Positions 26,081-37,552 of a stretch of DNA of 64,000 nucleotides are shown here, piece by piece. The notes beneath the pieces were generated by a model. It worked only from the letters and a program-made list of their open reading frames with translations. It had not been told where the DNA came from and ran no database searches. This DNA is from Cristatella mucedo (lineage: Eukaryota; Bryozoa; Phylactolaemata; Cristatellidae): the NCBI GenBank assembly GCA_009760855.2, contig WPIO01000157.1, forward strand, positions 515,001-579,000, read 5' to 3'. How positions within the stretch are numbered: position 1 is the stretch's first letter; each line of letters begins with the position of its first letter. The translations under genes were made by a program, and so were the position numbers.

Positions 26081-26084
26081 ATTT

Positions 26085-28430
26085 ATGTTACTATCCACTC
26101 TCCCCTTTCTGCTCAATCCCCGTTTCGACCTGCCACCATTGGTAGAATGCTACAAAAGAATAGCTGACACGCTCGACGAGTTTGCACCTCTGACTACGCG
26201 AAAAGTGTGCCGTCGCCCAGACGACCTACGGTTTACCATAGACATCAAATAGCTAGGTCTACTAAGCGAAAGCTTGATAAATATAAAAAGATCAGGACTG
26301 ACTGTCCGTCGACAGGCATACGAGGACTACTGTAGATCGTACCAGTCATTCTTAGCAAAGGCCAAGTCTAGCTTAAATAAAAGCATTGTTGAATCGCAGA
26401 TGCACAATCCGTAAATGCTTATGTCTACGATAAGCTATTGTTGAATCACAGATGCACAATCCGAAAATGCTGATGTCTACGATAAACTATCTTCTTAACC
26501 GCTCCCAGGTTTGCTCCTTACCTAGTGATCCCTGTGATGATATAGCTGATCGCTTCTCAAGCTTTTTTGTCTACAAGATAGACAAGATCAGAGAGTCCAT
26601 CCCTAAGGTGACAGAATTCCCTTTGGATTCATGTCCCTCAATTCCGTGCAGTTCTTTAATGTCTAAATTCAATGAGGCGACTAATGAATCTCAAACTGAA
26701 GTTCACATCTCAATCAAAGAAGACAACTAGTCTTCTGGACCCTATTCCTACCATCCTGCTTCTACGATGCATTAATCTGCTGCGGCAATGCATAACTAAC
26801 ATGGTAAATGTGTCATTAACCTCAGGTTATGTCCCAGCACCTTTCAAAAGATTGTAGTCAGGCCAATACTCAAGAAAGCAACACTAGACCAAAAAACCTT
26901 ACCAACTTCCACCGAGTCTCCCTACACTGGAATGAGTCGTGGCAGACCAGCTGAACTCGTATGTTGAAACCTAGCTAGTAAGTTTCAACCTGGTTTAAAA
27001 GCTCACTAAACCGAGTCAATACTGCTTCGGGTGTATAATGACCTTCTTTGGAATGCAGACTTAGGTCAAGTCTTGTTTTGCTCGATCTCTTGGTAGCTTT
27101 TGATATCGATCGCCAAGTCCTTCTCGAGCGCCTCATATCTCGCCCGGGCAGCACTGGTACTGTACTGCAATGGTTCACGTCCTAGCTCAGTGAGAGACTC
27201 TAGATTATTTATGTGAAAATTAAAGGTAATCCCAGGAACCACTGAAGTATGGGGTACCTCAGGGCTCTGTGCTTGGTCTAGTTCTTTTCACAGTTTGTAC
27301 TTTCCATCTTGCCGATGTGATTGCCAGGCACACTATAAGCTTTCTCGTTTATGCTGATGACACTCAGTTGTACCTGGTTTGATCCCTCCCAGCCCTCCAG
27401 CAAGTCAAACTCTCTCAACTCCCTTGCTGCATGTATTGATGACATCCATACATGGATGGCAGCAAACTTTCTTACATTGAATGATGATAAAATCAACCTA
27501 CTCGTTATAAGCAAACCAAATGATTCAGTGTGATTCAGAAATTGGAAAACCTAAAGCTCAAAATCCGTTCTGCCAGCATATCTCCTGTTGAATCTGCATA
27601 AAGTCTAGGTGTCCTGTGTCAAAGTAACCTTTAATTATACGACCACAACAGCCTCAAAGTCAAGTATGCCTACTCTCCGCTACATTATATTGCTACAATT
27701 CGGGCTTGCTTAGACAGAGATACTAAATCTAAATTGGTCCATGCATTTGTGACATCCCGTCTCGACTTCAGCAGCTCGCTGCTTGCTAGTCTACTCACCA
27801 GTGCAAACAGGCGCTTACAGTTTGTGCTAAACTCTGCAGCTTGGCTTGACTGTCGTTAGTGTTGCAGTCGCCATATCACACCACTTCTTCCCGACCTGCA
27901 CTGTCTCCCAGTGAAGCAACACATCGACTTCAATGTTAGGTCACTAACTTTTTGGTGCATTCATTCCTTGGCTCCAGCCTACCTATCAGACATACTACCC
28001 CATCTGGCTAAGCATTCTGCTTTTCTGAATCAAATCGCTTAGCTATATCTCGTACGAACCTCAAAATCTTTTGGAGACCTCGCCTTTAGCTCCTATGCTC
28101 CCAAAGCCTGGAACTCACTTCCGACTGGCGTCGCGATATCCCCTGATCTGAACACATTTAAAAGGAAGCTAAAAACGCACCTATTTTCATAGCATTTAGT
28201 GAGCCCGTGTGATTTGTCCTTTATGTCGTTGTGCGTGCTGACACCGTGCACGCTGCCACTAACCATATTTGCATGCTGACCCTGTGCATGTCACCACTTA
28301 TGCTTTGTCGTTGAGCATGCTAACCACTAACCATTCGACCATCCCTCCTGTGCAGCATACCTAAAGTGTCTTGAAAGAGATTAAATTCTTTGAGGGTACT
28401 GAACAAATGTAATATTATTATAAGCCAAAG
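26085..28430 (+). mobile_element. LINE-1f, longest copy in the window (degenerate)
   Basis: Plus-strand fragments in order: DTLDEFAPLTTRKV and RQAYEDYCRSYQSFLAKAK (endonuclease-RT linker), DIADRFSSFFVYKIDKIRES, VVRPILKKATLDQ, LARDL-type RT motifs, CIDDIHTWMAANFLTLNDDK, IRACLDRDTKSKLVHAFVTS, HITPLLPDLHCLPVKQHIDF, SLAPAYLSDIL, YAPKAWNSLP, FKRKLKTHLFS then stop at about 28190. The 3' UTR and tail with the hairpin (GAAAGAGATTAAATTCTTTG) and an ATT end follow. Many stops and frameshifts; a 56 bp segment (about 26385-26490) is tandemly duplicated. Endonuclease missing: 5' truncated. Confidence 0.88.
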
Positions 28431-28439
28431 CTCAAGTCG

Positions 28440-29400
28440 CTGATATGCAGTAAGTCGTGCTGTCACTGCCGAAAATCGCTCTAATTAGTAAGACTTTGGT
28501 GAGAAATTTATTGGTAGCAATTTAGCCATAAATATAGATTACACCTAACTCGCCACACATCCACTTCACTCCTGGCTTGCTGGATCGCTCGTATAGCCAA
28601 GGCGCATGGAAAGGGTCCGGTGGGAGGTCAAACGGGAGGTCACATTTTCACAAAGCTGGGGGGAAGGGTGAGGTGGGAGGTCGAGTGGCCGCGAGGTTCA
28701 CAAACAGGATCAGGCGGGAGGTGACTGATGAAGGGCTGCGGTAGACTGGCCTCGACCCTCCGGCACAGGCCACTCATCCGCCCGCAGGACCGACCGCCAG
28801 CAGTCCACAACCCAACCAAGTGAACTGACCCCCGCACCCCCGACAAAATAAACCACAGCTTCCGAACATAAATAGCTGCGAAATTTAAAAATAGGCGCTC
28901 GGCTAGGGAGTCAGTATCAGGGGATGGGTGGGGAGGGGGGTTGCCATTCTGTGCCGGAGCTGGGTTCCATCGCGAGTCATAAATAACGAGCCGAATCGTC
29001 CACTGGCAGCGGCAGCTGTTTTCCTGCGGCTTAGGTAGCCCAAGATCGACGTGGTCGCAGATGTTTTCCGGATGCTTGAAGAAGAAAGGGCTCCTGCCAT
29101 GCTTGTATCTAGAGGGGTAACGAGCCTGTAACGGTTCATCTCATAATCGGATGTTTATGTAAAAAATATCGATCTCTCCACACTCGACCTAACAGGCGTA
29201 GTTGCTTTATGGTCCGCTGCGAATATTTGGCTTCAGCCCTGCCAGTAAACTCCCCACTCCTCGAGAGTGGCCTCGAAAGCGCAACCGAACAACCCCCCCC
29301 CCACTCCTCGAGAATGGCATCGAAAGCGAAACCGAATGCGTCATCTAGAAACCACGCAGCTGCATTCTGACGAGGATGCTCAGTAATCTTCTTAACGCAC
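28440..29400. other. spacer with G-rich repeats, no gene
   Basis: 28610-28735 has several GGGAGGT motifs spaced 10-60 bp, a possible G-quadruplex region. 29250-29335 holds an imperfect tandem duplication around CCCCACTCCTCGAGA. No coding similarity. Confidence 0.5.
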
Positions 29401-29569
29401 CAGTATCAGTCGGTTATATCAGGAGTCACCTCGGGCAAGATTAAGGGCAACAAACTTGGAAATGCAAGCCTGCCCTTGAATGTAGCATCTCAAGACTATG
29501 CCGGTGAATAATCGTGCCTTTTCACCAGCAAATACATACATATAAATCCTCCCCAAATGCAATGCCGCG

Positions 29570-29718
29570 CTGGTTCGGCCCAGTGGTTGATTTGATCGCC
29601 TGACCAAGATCAAGCTGGATGTATTTGAAGACCGAGGTCGTGGGCTCGAGCCCCAAGGCGTGCATGAAGAGCCTGCAGAGAGATGTTCTCTTAGGGTGCT
29701 ATACAGATGCTTATTATT
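29570..29718 (+). mobile_element. SINE-A copy (diverged)
   Basis: GGTCGTGGGCTCGAGCCCC (B-box region) followed by GCATGAAGAGCCTGCAGAGA, TTCTCTTAGGGTGCTATACA and ATTATTA. The 5' half is rearranged. Confidence 0.75.
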
Positions 29719-29724
29719 ACTAAC

Positions 29725-29814
29725 ACAGTTCTCTTTTTGCAAGTCTCCACGCATCGCTTTGTGGTACTGCAGCAGCACATTCTCCGAGATATTGTCATTA
29801 AAATCCGTAGCCAT
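29725..29814 (-). other. possible isolated coding exon, unrecognised
   Basis: On the minus strand an ATG opens 30 codons (MATDFNDNISENVLLQYHKA, then MRGDLQKENC) ending exactly at a consensus donor, TGT|GTTAGT. The frame reads on through the SINE-A next to it and then through IVLRCYIQGQACISKF, stopping at 29419. The composition looks protein-like, but I recognise no family and found no convincing next acceptor. It may be chance or a remnant. Confidence 0.2.
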
Positions 29815-29819
29815 CGCTT

Positions 29820-30990
29820 AGGAGTACGAGTCTGAAGTTCGGACTTTCAGCTACTGTCAGTTAAATCTGGGATTTTTCCGGGTGTGCACGTGACGAAATA
29901 CGGTAGAAGACTGCTTTGCCAAACAGTCATCCTAGCAGTAAAAGTGCTTCTCGGGTAAGGTTAGGATTAACACTCGTTCAGCGGTTAGACAAAAGCAAGG
30001 CATATAAATTCGAAAGCAATCGATCTCCCGCAGTCAACGGGCTTATTTTCAAGATACAATACATTATTTAACGGACTAGACTGAGCACAATCTCGCTCAG
30101 CAGAACAAAGAGGATGTTACGAACTAATTGTAGCGATCGGATATGCAACAAATAGCTCAATGCCTATGCGATGCATGTACTCGCCCCTGCCGTTCCCTTT
30201 TTCTCTTATCGGAATTCACCCAACCAATCCACCTTAAAAAAGAAATGTTTAGCGTAACCCGCGTTTCAAAACCGTTAGTCTACAGCCGCTTCTGTCTGTT
30301 GATCTCGCCCCCCCCCCGTCCACCAATGAACGCCGAAAAAAGCGTGCAAGCGAAAGACAACCCACGTTACAACACCACCGCCGAACCGTAGACAATTAAT
30401 AAAAATAGATACGATTTTGTGAGACATGGTCAAGACCATAAATAGTCCTAGACGTATTTCCCCCACGTTCTCGAAATTTCGAGAGGCTCATCAACAAGCT
30501 TCTTGGACGTGCAAATGGCAAAGTAAATCATTACCTGAATTGATTCGGTGGGTGTACATCTTTTAAGTAGCCATTATTAGGTTCATAATCATCTCAAGGT
30601 AGTTCGCTAGCCACCTGTCCGTGTTCCATGACGAGCCATCTCGATCTCTGCGCTTCTGCCGACCCGACCCATCTCAAGCAAAATAAAAAAACAAATTGTA
30701 GCGTCAAAATGGCACCTACAAACAATGGTCTAATACATTGAGCTGGGACAGAGGTATACAGTGGTCTAATAGCGTGAGATAGTACGGAATTAAGCAGTAA
30801 TAAAAACAACGTGGCAAGATGCCAATGCAGCCATGTGGGCACGGCTGCTCTGATCGGATAAATTCATGCTAAAACTTTATGGAGAAACTTCTGCTTTTTC
30901 AGAGCAAGCTCAGAGTAGCCAATGGAAATATCAACCGCTCAATGCCAATTACCTACCAAAATGGCAGATCAACAGCGCTTTTTCATTCTA
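29820..30990. other. spacer, no feature recognised
   Basis: AT-rich, stop-dense in all frames apart from short chance ORFs; no repeat family matched. Confidence 0.5.

Positions 30991-30993
<3 letters not shown>

Positions 30994-31026
<33 letters not shown>
30994..31026. repeat. CA microsatellite
   Basis: Sixteen CA units, uninterrupted. Confidence 0.95.
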
Positions 31027-31028
<2 letters not shown>

Positions 31029-31287
31029 CGCATACAAATTCACATACTAAAAGATAAGCACACTCGCATCCACATGCATATATATTTTTTGGGCCAAGTA
31101 GAACCGCTCACGATTATTTTTGGCAGACTAATGTAGACAAAGCGTAGTAATCAACAGCAGCACAGCCTTCCTTACAGAGCAAAATCCATACTCTTACCTA
31201 TAAAGTTGTCCTTGGCTCATTCATACGTTGCTGAACTGCTTAACCAGTTTCGGCCTTCTCGTGGCCCCAGGTCCTCCGTGGATAATC

Positions 31288-31378
31288 AATTAATAATAAT
31301 AATAACAATAATAATAATAAATTTGATAAAGCTCCCTCAGAGAACTCAATCTCTTTCTAGGCGCTTTAAAATTGCTGA
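31288..31378 (-). mobile_element. LINE-1f tail insertion
   Basis: Starts with an ATAATAATAA run, then the complement of the hairpin (CAGAGAACTCAATCTCTTTC) and TAGGCGCTTTAAA. It is only the last 90 bp of the element. Confidence 0.8.
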
Positions 31379-31528
31379 TCAGCCATTTCATTATTAAAAT
31401 TGAGGGCAATTGGCGACAGAAGCTCATGCTCTCGTCCTAGTAGACCGTGGAAGTCACATCCGAAATTCTTACGCAATAGCATCCTCGATCCTACTGACGA
31501 CTCTCGAGCATCCTGCCCTGCGCTGCTT

Positions 31529-31641
31529 TGGTTGAGCTCAGTGGTCAAGGCGGTTGCCTTGAACCTCGTGGGTTCGGACCCCGCGACATATGTGAAGCGC
31601 CTTAATAGATATTACGTTCTCTTAATGCGCTATACAGACGA
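31529..31641 (+). mobile_element. SINE-A copy
   Basis: GAGCTCAGTGGTCAAGGCGG (A-box), GTGGGTTCGGACCCCGCG (B-box), then GTGAAGCGCC, the TTCTCTTAATGCGCTATAC tail and AATTATATC. The middle part is shorter than in the 17.5 kb copy. Confidence 0.85.
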
Positions 31642-31677
31642 ATTATATCACGATATTATTTATGACATATAAGTCAT

Positions 31678-31800
31678 CCGCATAGCACCCGAAGAGAACT
31701 TAATCTCTATTCAGGCGTTATGCATATGCCGCATGGCTCGAGCCCACGATCTCGGTCGTCGTAGATGAGCATCTTACCCCTAAGTCTTACCAGGGCTGCC
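31678..31800 (-). mobile_element. SINE-A copy
   Basis: Complement of the SINE-A tail (AGCACCCGAAGAGAACTTAA), TTCAGGCGTTATGCATATG, then the B-box complement GGCTCGAGCCCACGATC. Confidence 0.85.
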
Positions 31801-32159
31801 ACTGCCATTACAGGCGATTACTCGACTGTCCTCCTGACTCAGCTGTGCTTCTCACTTTCTTTTTGTTGCAAGAGATGCAGTCTTTTTGCTATGTTATGTT
31901 CGACGAAAAACAGACTCTCGAGCGTATTAACCCCTTAGTCACGAAGATACAGTACATACAGTGTTCCTCCGGAAGCTTATGCACATATATGTATGCATAC
32001 ATCAATAGTTACATAATAGCTAATTTACTGCCAACTCACTAGCCAGTACTTGCTAATGAAGTTCTAGGTAGTATACTAATAATAATCAGGCTATTTTTAT
32101 AGCACCGCTTGGTTATTAATCTTTTTAATGACTAGGTTAATCACTTCATATAGCCTGAA

Positions 32160-33330
32160 TAGAAAACATAATAATAATAAATTTATATTGCCCTCTCAGA
32201 GAACTTGATCTCTTTCTGGGCACGTTACAGATTCTGTAAAGGGAGCATGATCAAGTGGTTAGTGGCAACATGCTCGATGGCAACAAGCATAACATGGTTA
32301 GAGGTGCCGAGCACAGTGTCAGCATGAGAATGTGGTTAGTGACAGCATGCACAGTATCTGAGTGCATAAGCACACAGAAGACGAATCACAAGGATCCCAC
32401 TAAATTCTCTGATAAAAAGATGCGTTTTTAGCTTCTTTAAGAACATACAAAATGATAGCTGCGATAGCAGCGAGCTTTATAGCAGCTCTCATGGACACGT
32501 GCAAGACGATTTCTAAGAAAGAAAAAAAATCACGAGAGACACCGGTAGATTTTTAGTTTCAACTCATATGCTGTTAGTTCAGGGGCTATTAAGATGTCAG
32601 TCAGTTGGAGTGCCAAGCTTTTGGTGCAAGCGAACTGAAAGCTTGATTGCCAAATCATTCGATAGTGGCGCACTAAATAAATATCAAGAGGAGTGGAAAA
32701 ACTGCTTGTAGAAATGTCCAAGAAATAAATACGTCGTAAGGTAAGTAGCAGAGAGAGAAATAATCTAGGGACCTAGAAGTGAGCAGCATCACCTTAAAGT
32801 GGAAGCATTACACGAAGGAGAGCCGGTGTGAGAGAGAGGTGTAGCACAATTTAGCATTTGCGGTTTTCACGGCAAGCCTAGCTGCCGAGTTTTGAACTAT
32901 CGTTACGCGTCTTGCTGCACTTTTAGGAAGATCTGATAGGGCAGAGTTGCAAAAGTCTCGAGCAATATGGTTGGTCTAGCGGTTAAGGTGCTCGCCCCGA
33001 CCAAAGTCTGACTGAGGTCGTGGGCTCGAGCCCCGAGGCATTTGTAAAACGTCTGAATAGAGATTAAGTTCTCTTGGGGCGCTATATAAATGAAGAGTTA
33101 TATTTTTTATATTAATATCGCAAAAGCACGGACAAAACTCGGCTATGGTAACCCAATATCTAAACACGCCCAACATTTTTGCGACGTTAAGTAACCAGAG
33201 GCCAGTACTTTTAGTGCGCTTATGATTTCTCGCTTGGATGCTATTAAGTTCCAGAACAACCAATTCCAGCCTTTTTTGAGCAGCGAACTATGATGTAATG
33301 ACCTGCTTTTTCTTGAGACCTTCACACCTT
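32160..33330 (-). mobile_element. LINE-1f-type copy interrupted by SINE-A
   Basis: The minus strand starts near 33330 with decayed RT C-terminus. Across the SINE-A insertion it reads ARDFCNSALSDLPKSAARR and VTIVQNSAARLAVKT, the NSLLAGLP..VQNxAARLV domain of this LINE class. It then continues through a 3' coding end (complement at 32420) and the 3' UTR/tail 32160-32400. Confidence 0.8.
32969..33113 (+). mobile_element. SINE-A copy inside LINE
   Basis: Near-identical to the 17.5 kb copy (GGTCTAGCGGTTAAGGTGCT, GGTCGTGGGCTCGAGCCCC, TTCTCTTGGGGCGCTATATA). Flanked by AATAT at 32964-32968 and 33114-33118. Removing it rejoins the interrupted LINE codon series in frame. Confidence 0.88.
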
Positions 33331-34260
33331 CTTAGGTGGTCGGTTTTTACCTCCGCGATTAAATGACCATGTTTTCAGTAGCTAACAGAATTAAGATTTC
33401 AGCTGACGGTAGGATGCAACCGTGTCGGGGACACGTTCTTCCATATTCTACCTTACGGACCAATAACTGGGAAACCTGAGCATTTGAGCTTCGGAGGAGC
33501 TGAGCAATTGGGAAAGTAGACCGCGCGCACGTACGGTTCGCGGATTCGTTCGTCGTCCCGATTTCATGTTCGCTAACGGCCGCCCTAATGAATTGGCGGA
33601 CACCGAACCGACTCCAACAGGACGTCAAAGCGTTTTCCTGCAGCGAGCGCGCATCAGTGGCGCACCGGTCGGCCACGCACGCACTTCTTTTTTGCTGCCC
33701 TCTGCCCTCGTGCTGATCCAGATCGGGTGCGAAAGTTGTGCTCGGCGATATGTGACGGATGTGACGTTCATTTTGAAATCTAAAGCTCTCTTATGTGAGG
33801 AGCGAATACGCAGGACGTACTTGATGCAGCAAATTTGAGCTACGAGTGAAGCAAATGACGGAATGAGCGCTTAGTTCAATACTCATTGCGGCGCATGCTG
33901 ACCCACGAGTTGAGCTACAAAGGGAGGGGGAACGGCAGGTACCCAGTGGTCGCCGCCGTTGGCCATACGTTAAATTTAATGACAAGTAAATGATAAAAAT
34001 AAATTGCAAATAAACTGGCTTTTACCAAAAAAACGCAACGGGAAAATTCCCTTGAGAAATTAAAGACCAGGCATATAAAGCATATAAATATGCAACGGCT
34101 CAGCCACGATAACTAACGCAAGACCGTCGCGAAGACTGGCTGTCCTGGTCAGGCAATTCATTTTTATCCGTTTCACTTAGACCGCTCCACACCATTCAAA
34201 TACGTAATTAAATAACGTACTTTACACAAGCCTTATCATCTCTATTTCATAGTTAAGTGC
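33331..34260. other. spacer, no feature recognised
   Basis: No ORF with recognisable similarity; no repeat family matched. Confidence 0.5.
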
Positions 34261-34289
34261 ACAATTAAATGTTCAATGTCAACTTTGAG

Positions 34290-35535
34290 AACGCACGTTG
34301 CAACATTTGCAAATTGAACTCCCTTGCTGCATGTATCGATGACATCCGCACATGGATGGCAGCATGTTTTCTTAAATTGAATGATGATAAAACTAACTTA
34401 CTAGTTATGGGCAAACCAAGTGAGATTCCGAAATAGGAAAGGCGAACGCTCAAAATTGGTTCTGCCAGTATATCTCCTGTTGAACCAACACGAAATCAAA
34501 GTGTCATGTTCCGACGTGACCTTTTGTTACACGACCACATCAGCTCCACAATCAAGTCTGCCTACTTTCTTTCAGCTACATACAATTGCTAAAATTCGGG
34601 CTTGTTTAGATAGGGATACCACATCTATGTTGGTTCATGCATATGTGACATCCCGTCTCGACATCTGCAACTCGCTGCTTGCTGGTCTACCAGCCGATGC
34701 AATCAGGCTGTTACAGATGGTGTTACAGCTGCAAAGTTCTACAGCCAGGCTTGTCTGTCGTGAGCGTCGCAGTTGCCACACCACGCCACTTCTCGCTGAC
34801 CTGCGCTGGCTACCGGTCAAGCAACTGATCGACTTCAAGGTTTTGTCGCTCACTTTTAGGTCCCTTCATCCTTTGGTGAGCCGTAATGGCCCACTAGGTA
34901 AAGCGGTTGCTTTTCACGTCCTCGGCCCCGAGGACGTGGGTTCAAATCCTGCGGTGGGCGATCCTTCATCGCCACTGCAAGCGGTGGTGATAGTCGTAAA
35001 GGCTCTTCTGTCGCTATACAAAAAGAGGCTGTTAAATTAGCTAGTATTTATTTATTTATTATTTTATCCTTTGTCTCCAGCCTATCCATCGGGTCTACTC
35101 CCCGACCAGGCCAATCATCTAACCGCCCACTTTTCGGAGCCCAACTGTTTACCTATACCTCCTACAAACCATATCCTTTTGAGACCGTGCATTTAGTTTG
35201 CATGCTCCCAAAGGCTGGAACTCACTTCCGACTTCCGTCACGACATCCCCTGACTTGACCCCATTTAAAAAGAAATTAAAAACGCACCTATTTTATGACA
35301 GCTCTTAGTGGGTCCCTGTGATTTCGTTCTTTATGTGCTTATGCGTGCTGACACTGTGCATGCTGCTACTAACCACACTTGCATGCTGACCCTGTGCGTG
35401 TCACCCCTAACCGTGCTATTCATGTTGTTTATCAAGTATGATACCACTCATAATTCGATCGTCAGCAAATGTAAAGCGCCTAGAAAGAGATTGAGTTCTC
35501 TGAGGGTGTCAAGTGTATTGCTATTATTATTAATT
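34290..35535 (+). mobile_element. LINE-1f 3' half, interrupted by SINE-B
   Basis: RT C-terminal domains in order: AACIDDIRTWMAACFLKLND, KIRACLDRDTTSMLVHAYVT, SRLDICNSLLAGLPADAIRL, HTTPLLADLRWLPVKQLIDF, SLTFRSLHPL, then after the SINE SPAYPSGLLPDQANH, ..NSLPTSVTTSPDLTPFKKK (in a shifted frame) and a stop at about 35296. The 3' UTR, hairpin tail and ATT end follow at about 35460-35535. Confidence 0.88.
34876..35065 (+). mobile_element. SINE-B copy with 8 bp target-site duplication
   Basis: tRNA-like head GTGAGCCGTAATGGCCCACT, B-box GGGTTCAAATCC, body GTGGTGATAGTCGTAAAGGC, CTATACAAAAAGAGGCTG, tail TATTTATTTATTTATTA. Flanked by ATCCTTTG at 34868-34875 and 35066-35073. Excision restores the LINE frame (SLHPL|SPAYPS). 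Confidence 0.92.
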
Positions 35536-35539
35536 GATT

Positions 35540-37506
35540 GATGATCTCCTCTGATACTTTGGACACCGTAGCTTTGCAATTATAGCAGTATTACAAAGGG
35601 CACAATTTAAGCGTGGATTCACAGACTTGCATTTGTTACCGCCATTTCGCTAGCTCAGGCTAGCCATCCAACGACCCTAGCAACGGAAGGGAGGAGCGCA
35701 TTTGAAAGCTCTTGGCGAGGCCATCTGCTTTATTTTATTTACTTTTCACGAACCAGTTGCACCTAGCTCCATCCAATTCGTTGGTGGCCTACGTCGCTTT
35801 GCCTTCAGCGGGACACGCCCGCAGTCTTTTAGGGTCCGGCGCTTCAATTGCAATGGGTTGGCGAGCTGTAATTGTTTTATCGCTGCGGTAGGTGACCGTA
35901 GACCGCATTCGGTGCTCGATAGGGCCGATAACTCCCAGGAGCAGGCGCTCCGCTGCCGCCATGCTTGACGGCCCGAATGCATGTTTGGTCTTCAGCGGCG
36001 ATTCCATGTAAAGCAATAATTTGAAAACTCAGATCGATCGAAGGTCTCTTTCATGGCATTATGTGCCGGAATGAATTTCACCTCGAGTGTAGAGCGGATG
36101 GTTTGGCGTACGGACGCCGCTCAACCTCGTAGGAAAGCCCAAACCTCTCCGACTGCGGCTAGTGCGCGCTCCGTGCTCACTTTCTCATACTGCGGTCGAC
36201 GCGTACTGGATATCGGGCGCTCTCAAGACCAATCGCTGTCAAATATGTCAAGGCTGTCTGTCAGGTGGCGCGTCCGCCCTGAGCAGGTGCCTTACTTAAC
36301 TGATCAAAATTAGACTGAGCAGCCGATAATGGCGCGGCTGTCGCTTCCGCCCCGCCGCCACCGCTTCAAGCCGGCAGCGAGCGGTCGTCGGTCGCCCGCA
36401 GACTTTTGCCTTGTGGCTAAATAGGTGACTAAGATCGTGAAGTGACAACCGGGGCATGCGCAGTCGCTGAAACGCCGGCGCGCGGCTCCGTGGAAGACCG
36501 CCCGGCGTGGCGAGGCTCTGCGCAGGCTCGGCGCGGCTGAGTCCACGCCCGTCGATCAATGGCTCAGACCCACCGATCAATTTGTTTGAGCTTCGGTCGC
36601 TCGAACTGAGTCTCGGTCAGCGCTGATGTAGTTTCATCGCATTTCTTTCTCGTCTAGTCAAGTCATGATGTAGTGCGTGCGTGCGCTGCTTACGCGGATT
36701 GTGCGCTCGCAAGCGCTTGTGAGCCCTCGCGTTTTTTTAGCAATTGACTTTCTAATGCTGGCTTTAATCTGGTCCGGTGTTTTAATAAATATTCTTATGT
36801 TATTTCTGTTAGTTCCGGTCGAGGGACTTTACCGGTACACGGCATTTCTCTAGAAGTGCTAGGAACTTCTTAGACGCGGCTAGAAAGGCCGCTTCGACGC
36901 GAACGACCAATATCCGTTTCCTGAGGGTTAAACGTATTCAAGATGCTTATTTTCTTAGACTTGGTGAACGGATGTTGTTGGAGACAGGTTTAAAGAGGTC
37001 AGCCAAGCGGCGCGAAGTGGGCGTGCCGTCTCAAGCTCTCCGAAAACGAATCAAGTACGAATTTTCTTCTCAGTGCGTCAAAAAATAAAGCAAAAACTAA
37101 GGCTAGAAAGTGGTTTCCTGGTGGCGCACCTTCAATACGGGGCTGTACGCTTTCCAAAAATTTTCTTATGCAGTTAATCCAATAGCTAAAGCGAGCACTT
37201 AGAATAAAAAAATCAGTTATCAACAAGTTTTTATAGGAGCTAAAGTGCTTTTCAGAGTAGATTTAAAAGGAAGTTATTGACCTTGTATTGGGCCCCAAAG
37301 GGTCGGGATTTTGCCCTCATATCAGTATTGCGGCTACATTCTTGCCATAGATCGGCCGGCAACTCTTTATGGACCTGTAAAAGCTGAGTGAAATCCGCCA
37401 AAGCTCTTCTGCCGCAATGGCGCAGCGACGCTATTGAATTGGGCGCCGCTCTTTTTTTTGCATCGCCGCCGCTCTCATTCGAGCCTTCTCAGCCGTGGCA
37501 GCAGCA

Positions 37507-37552
<46 letters not shown>

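Larger units (their letters stand above)
31190..31900 (+). mobile_element. LINE-2f 3' region, broken by three nested insertions
   Basis: A second LINE family. Plus strand 31205-31285 reads LAHSYVAELLNQFRPSRGPR, the LINE C-terminal LAPSYLxELL motif, and 31385-31525 continues that domain. From about 31800 the 3' UTR follows (CTCGACTGTCCTCCTGACTC, GCTTCTCACTTTC), matching the complement of 38.4 kb. Inserted in it: LINE-1f tail (-) 31288-31378, SINE-A (+) about 31529-31641, and SINE-A (-) about 31678-31800. Confidence 0.75.
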
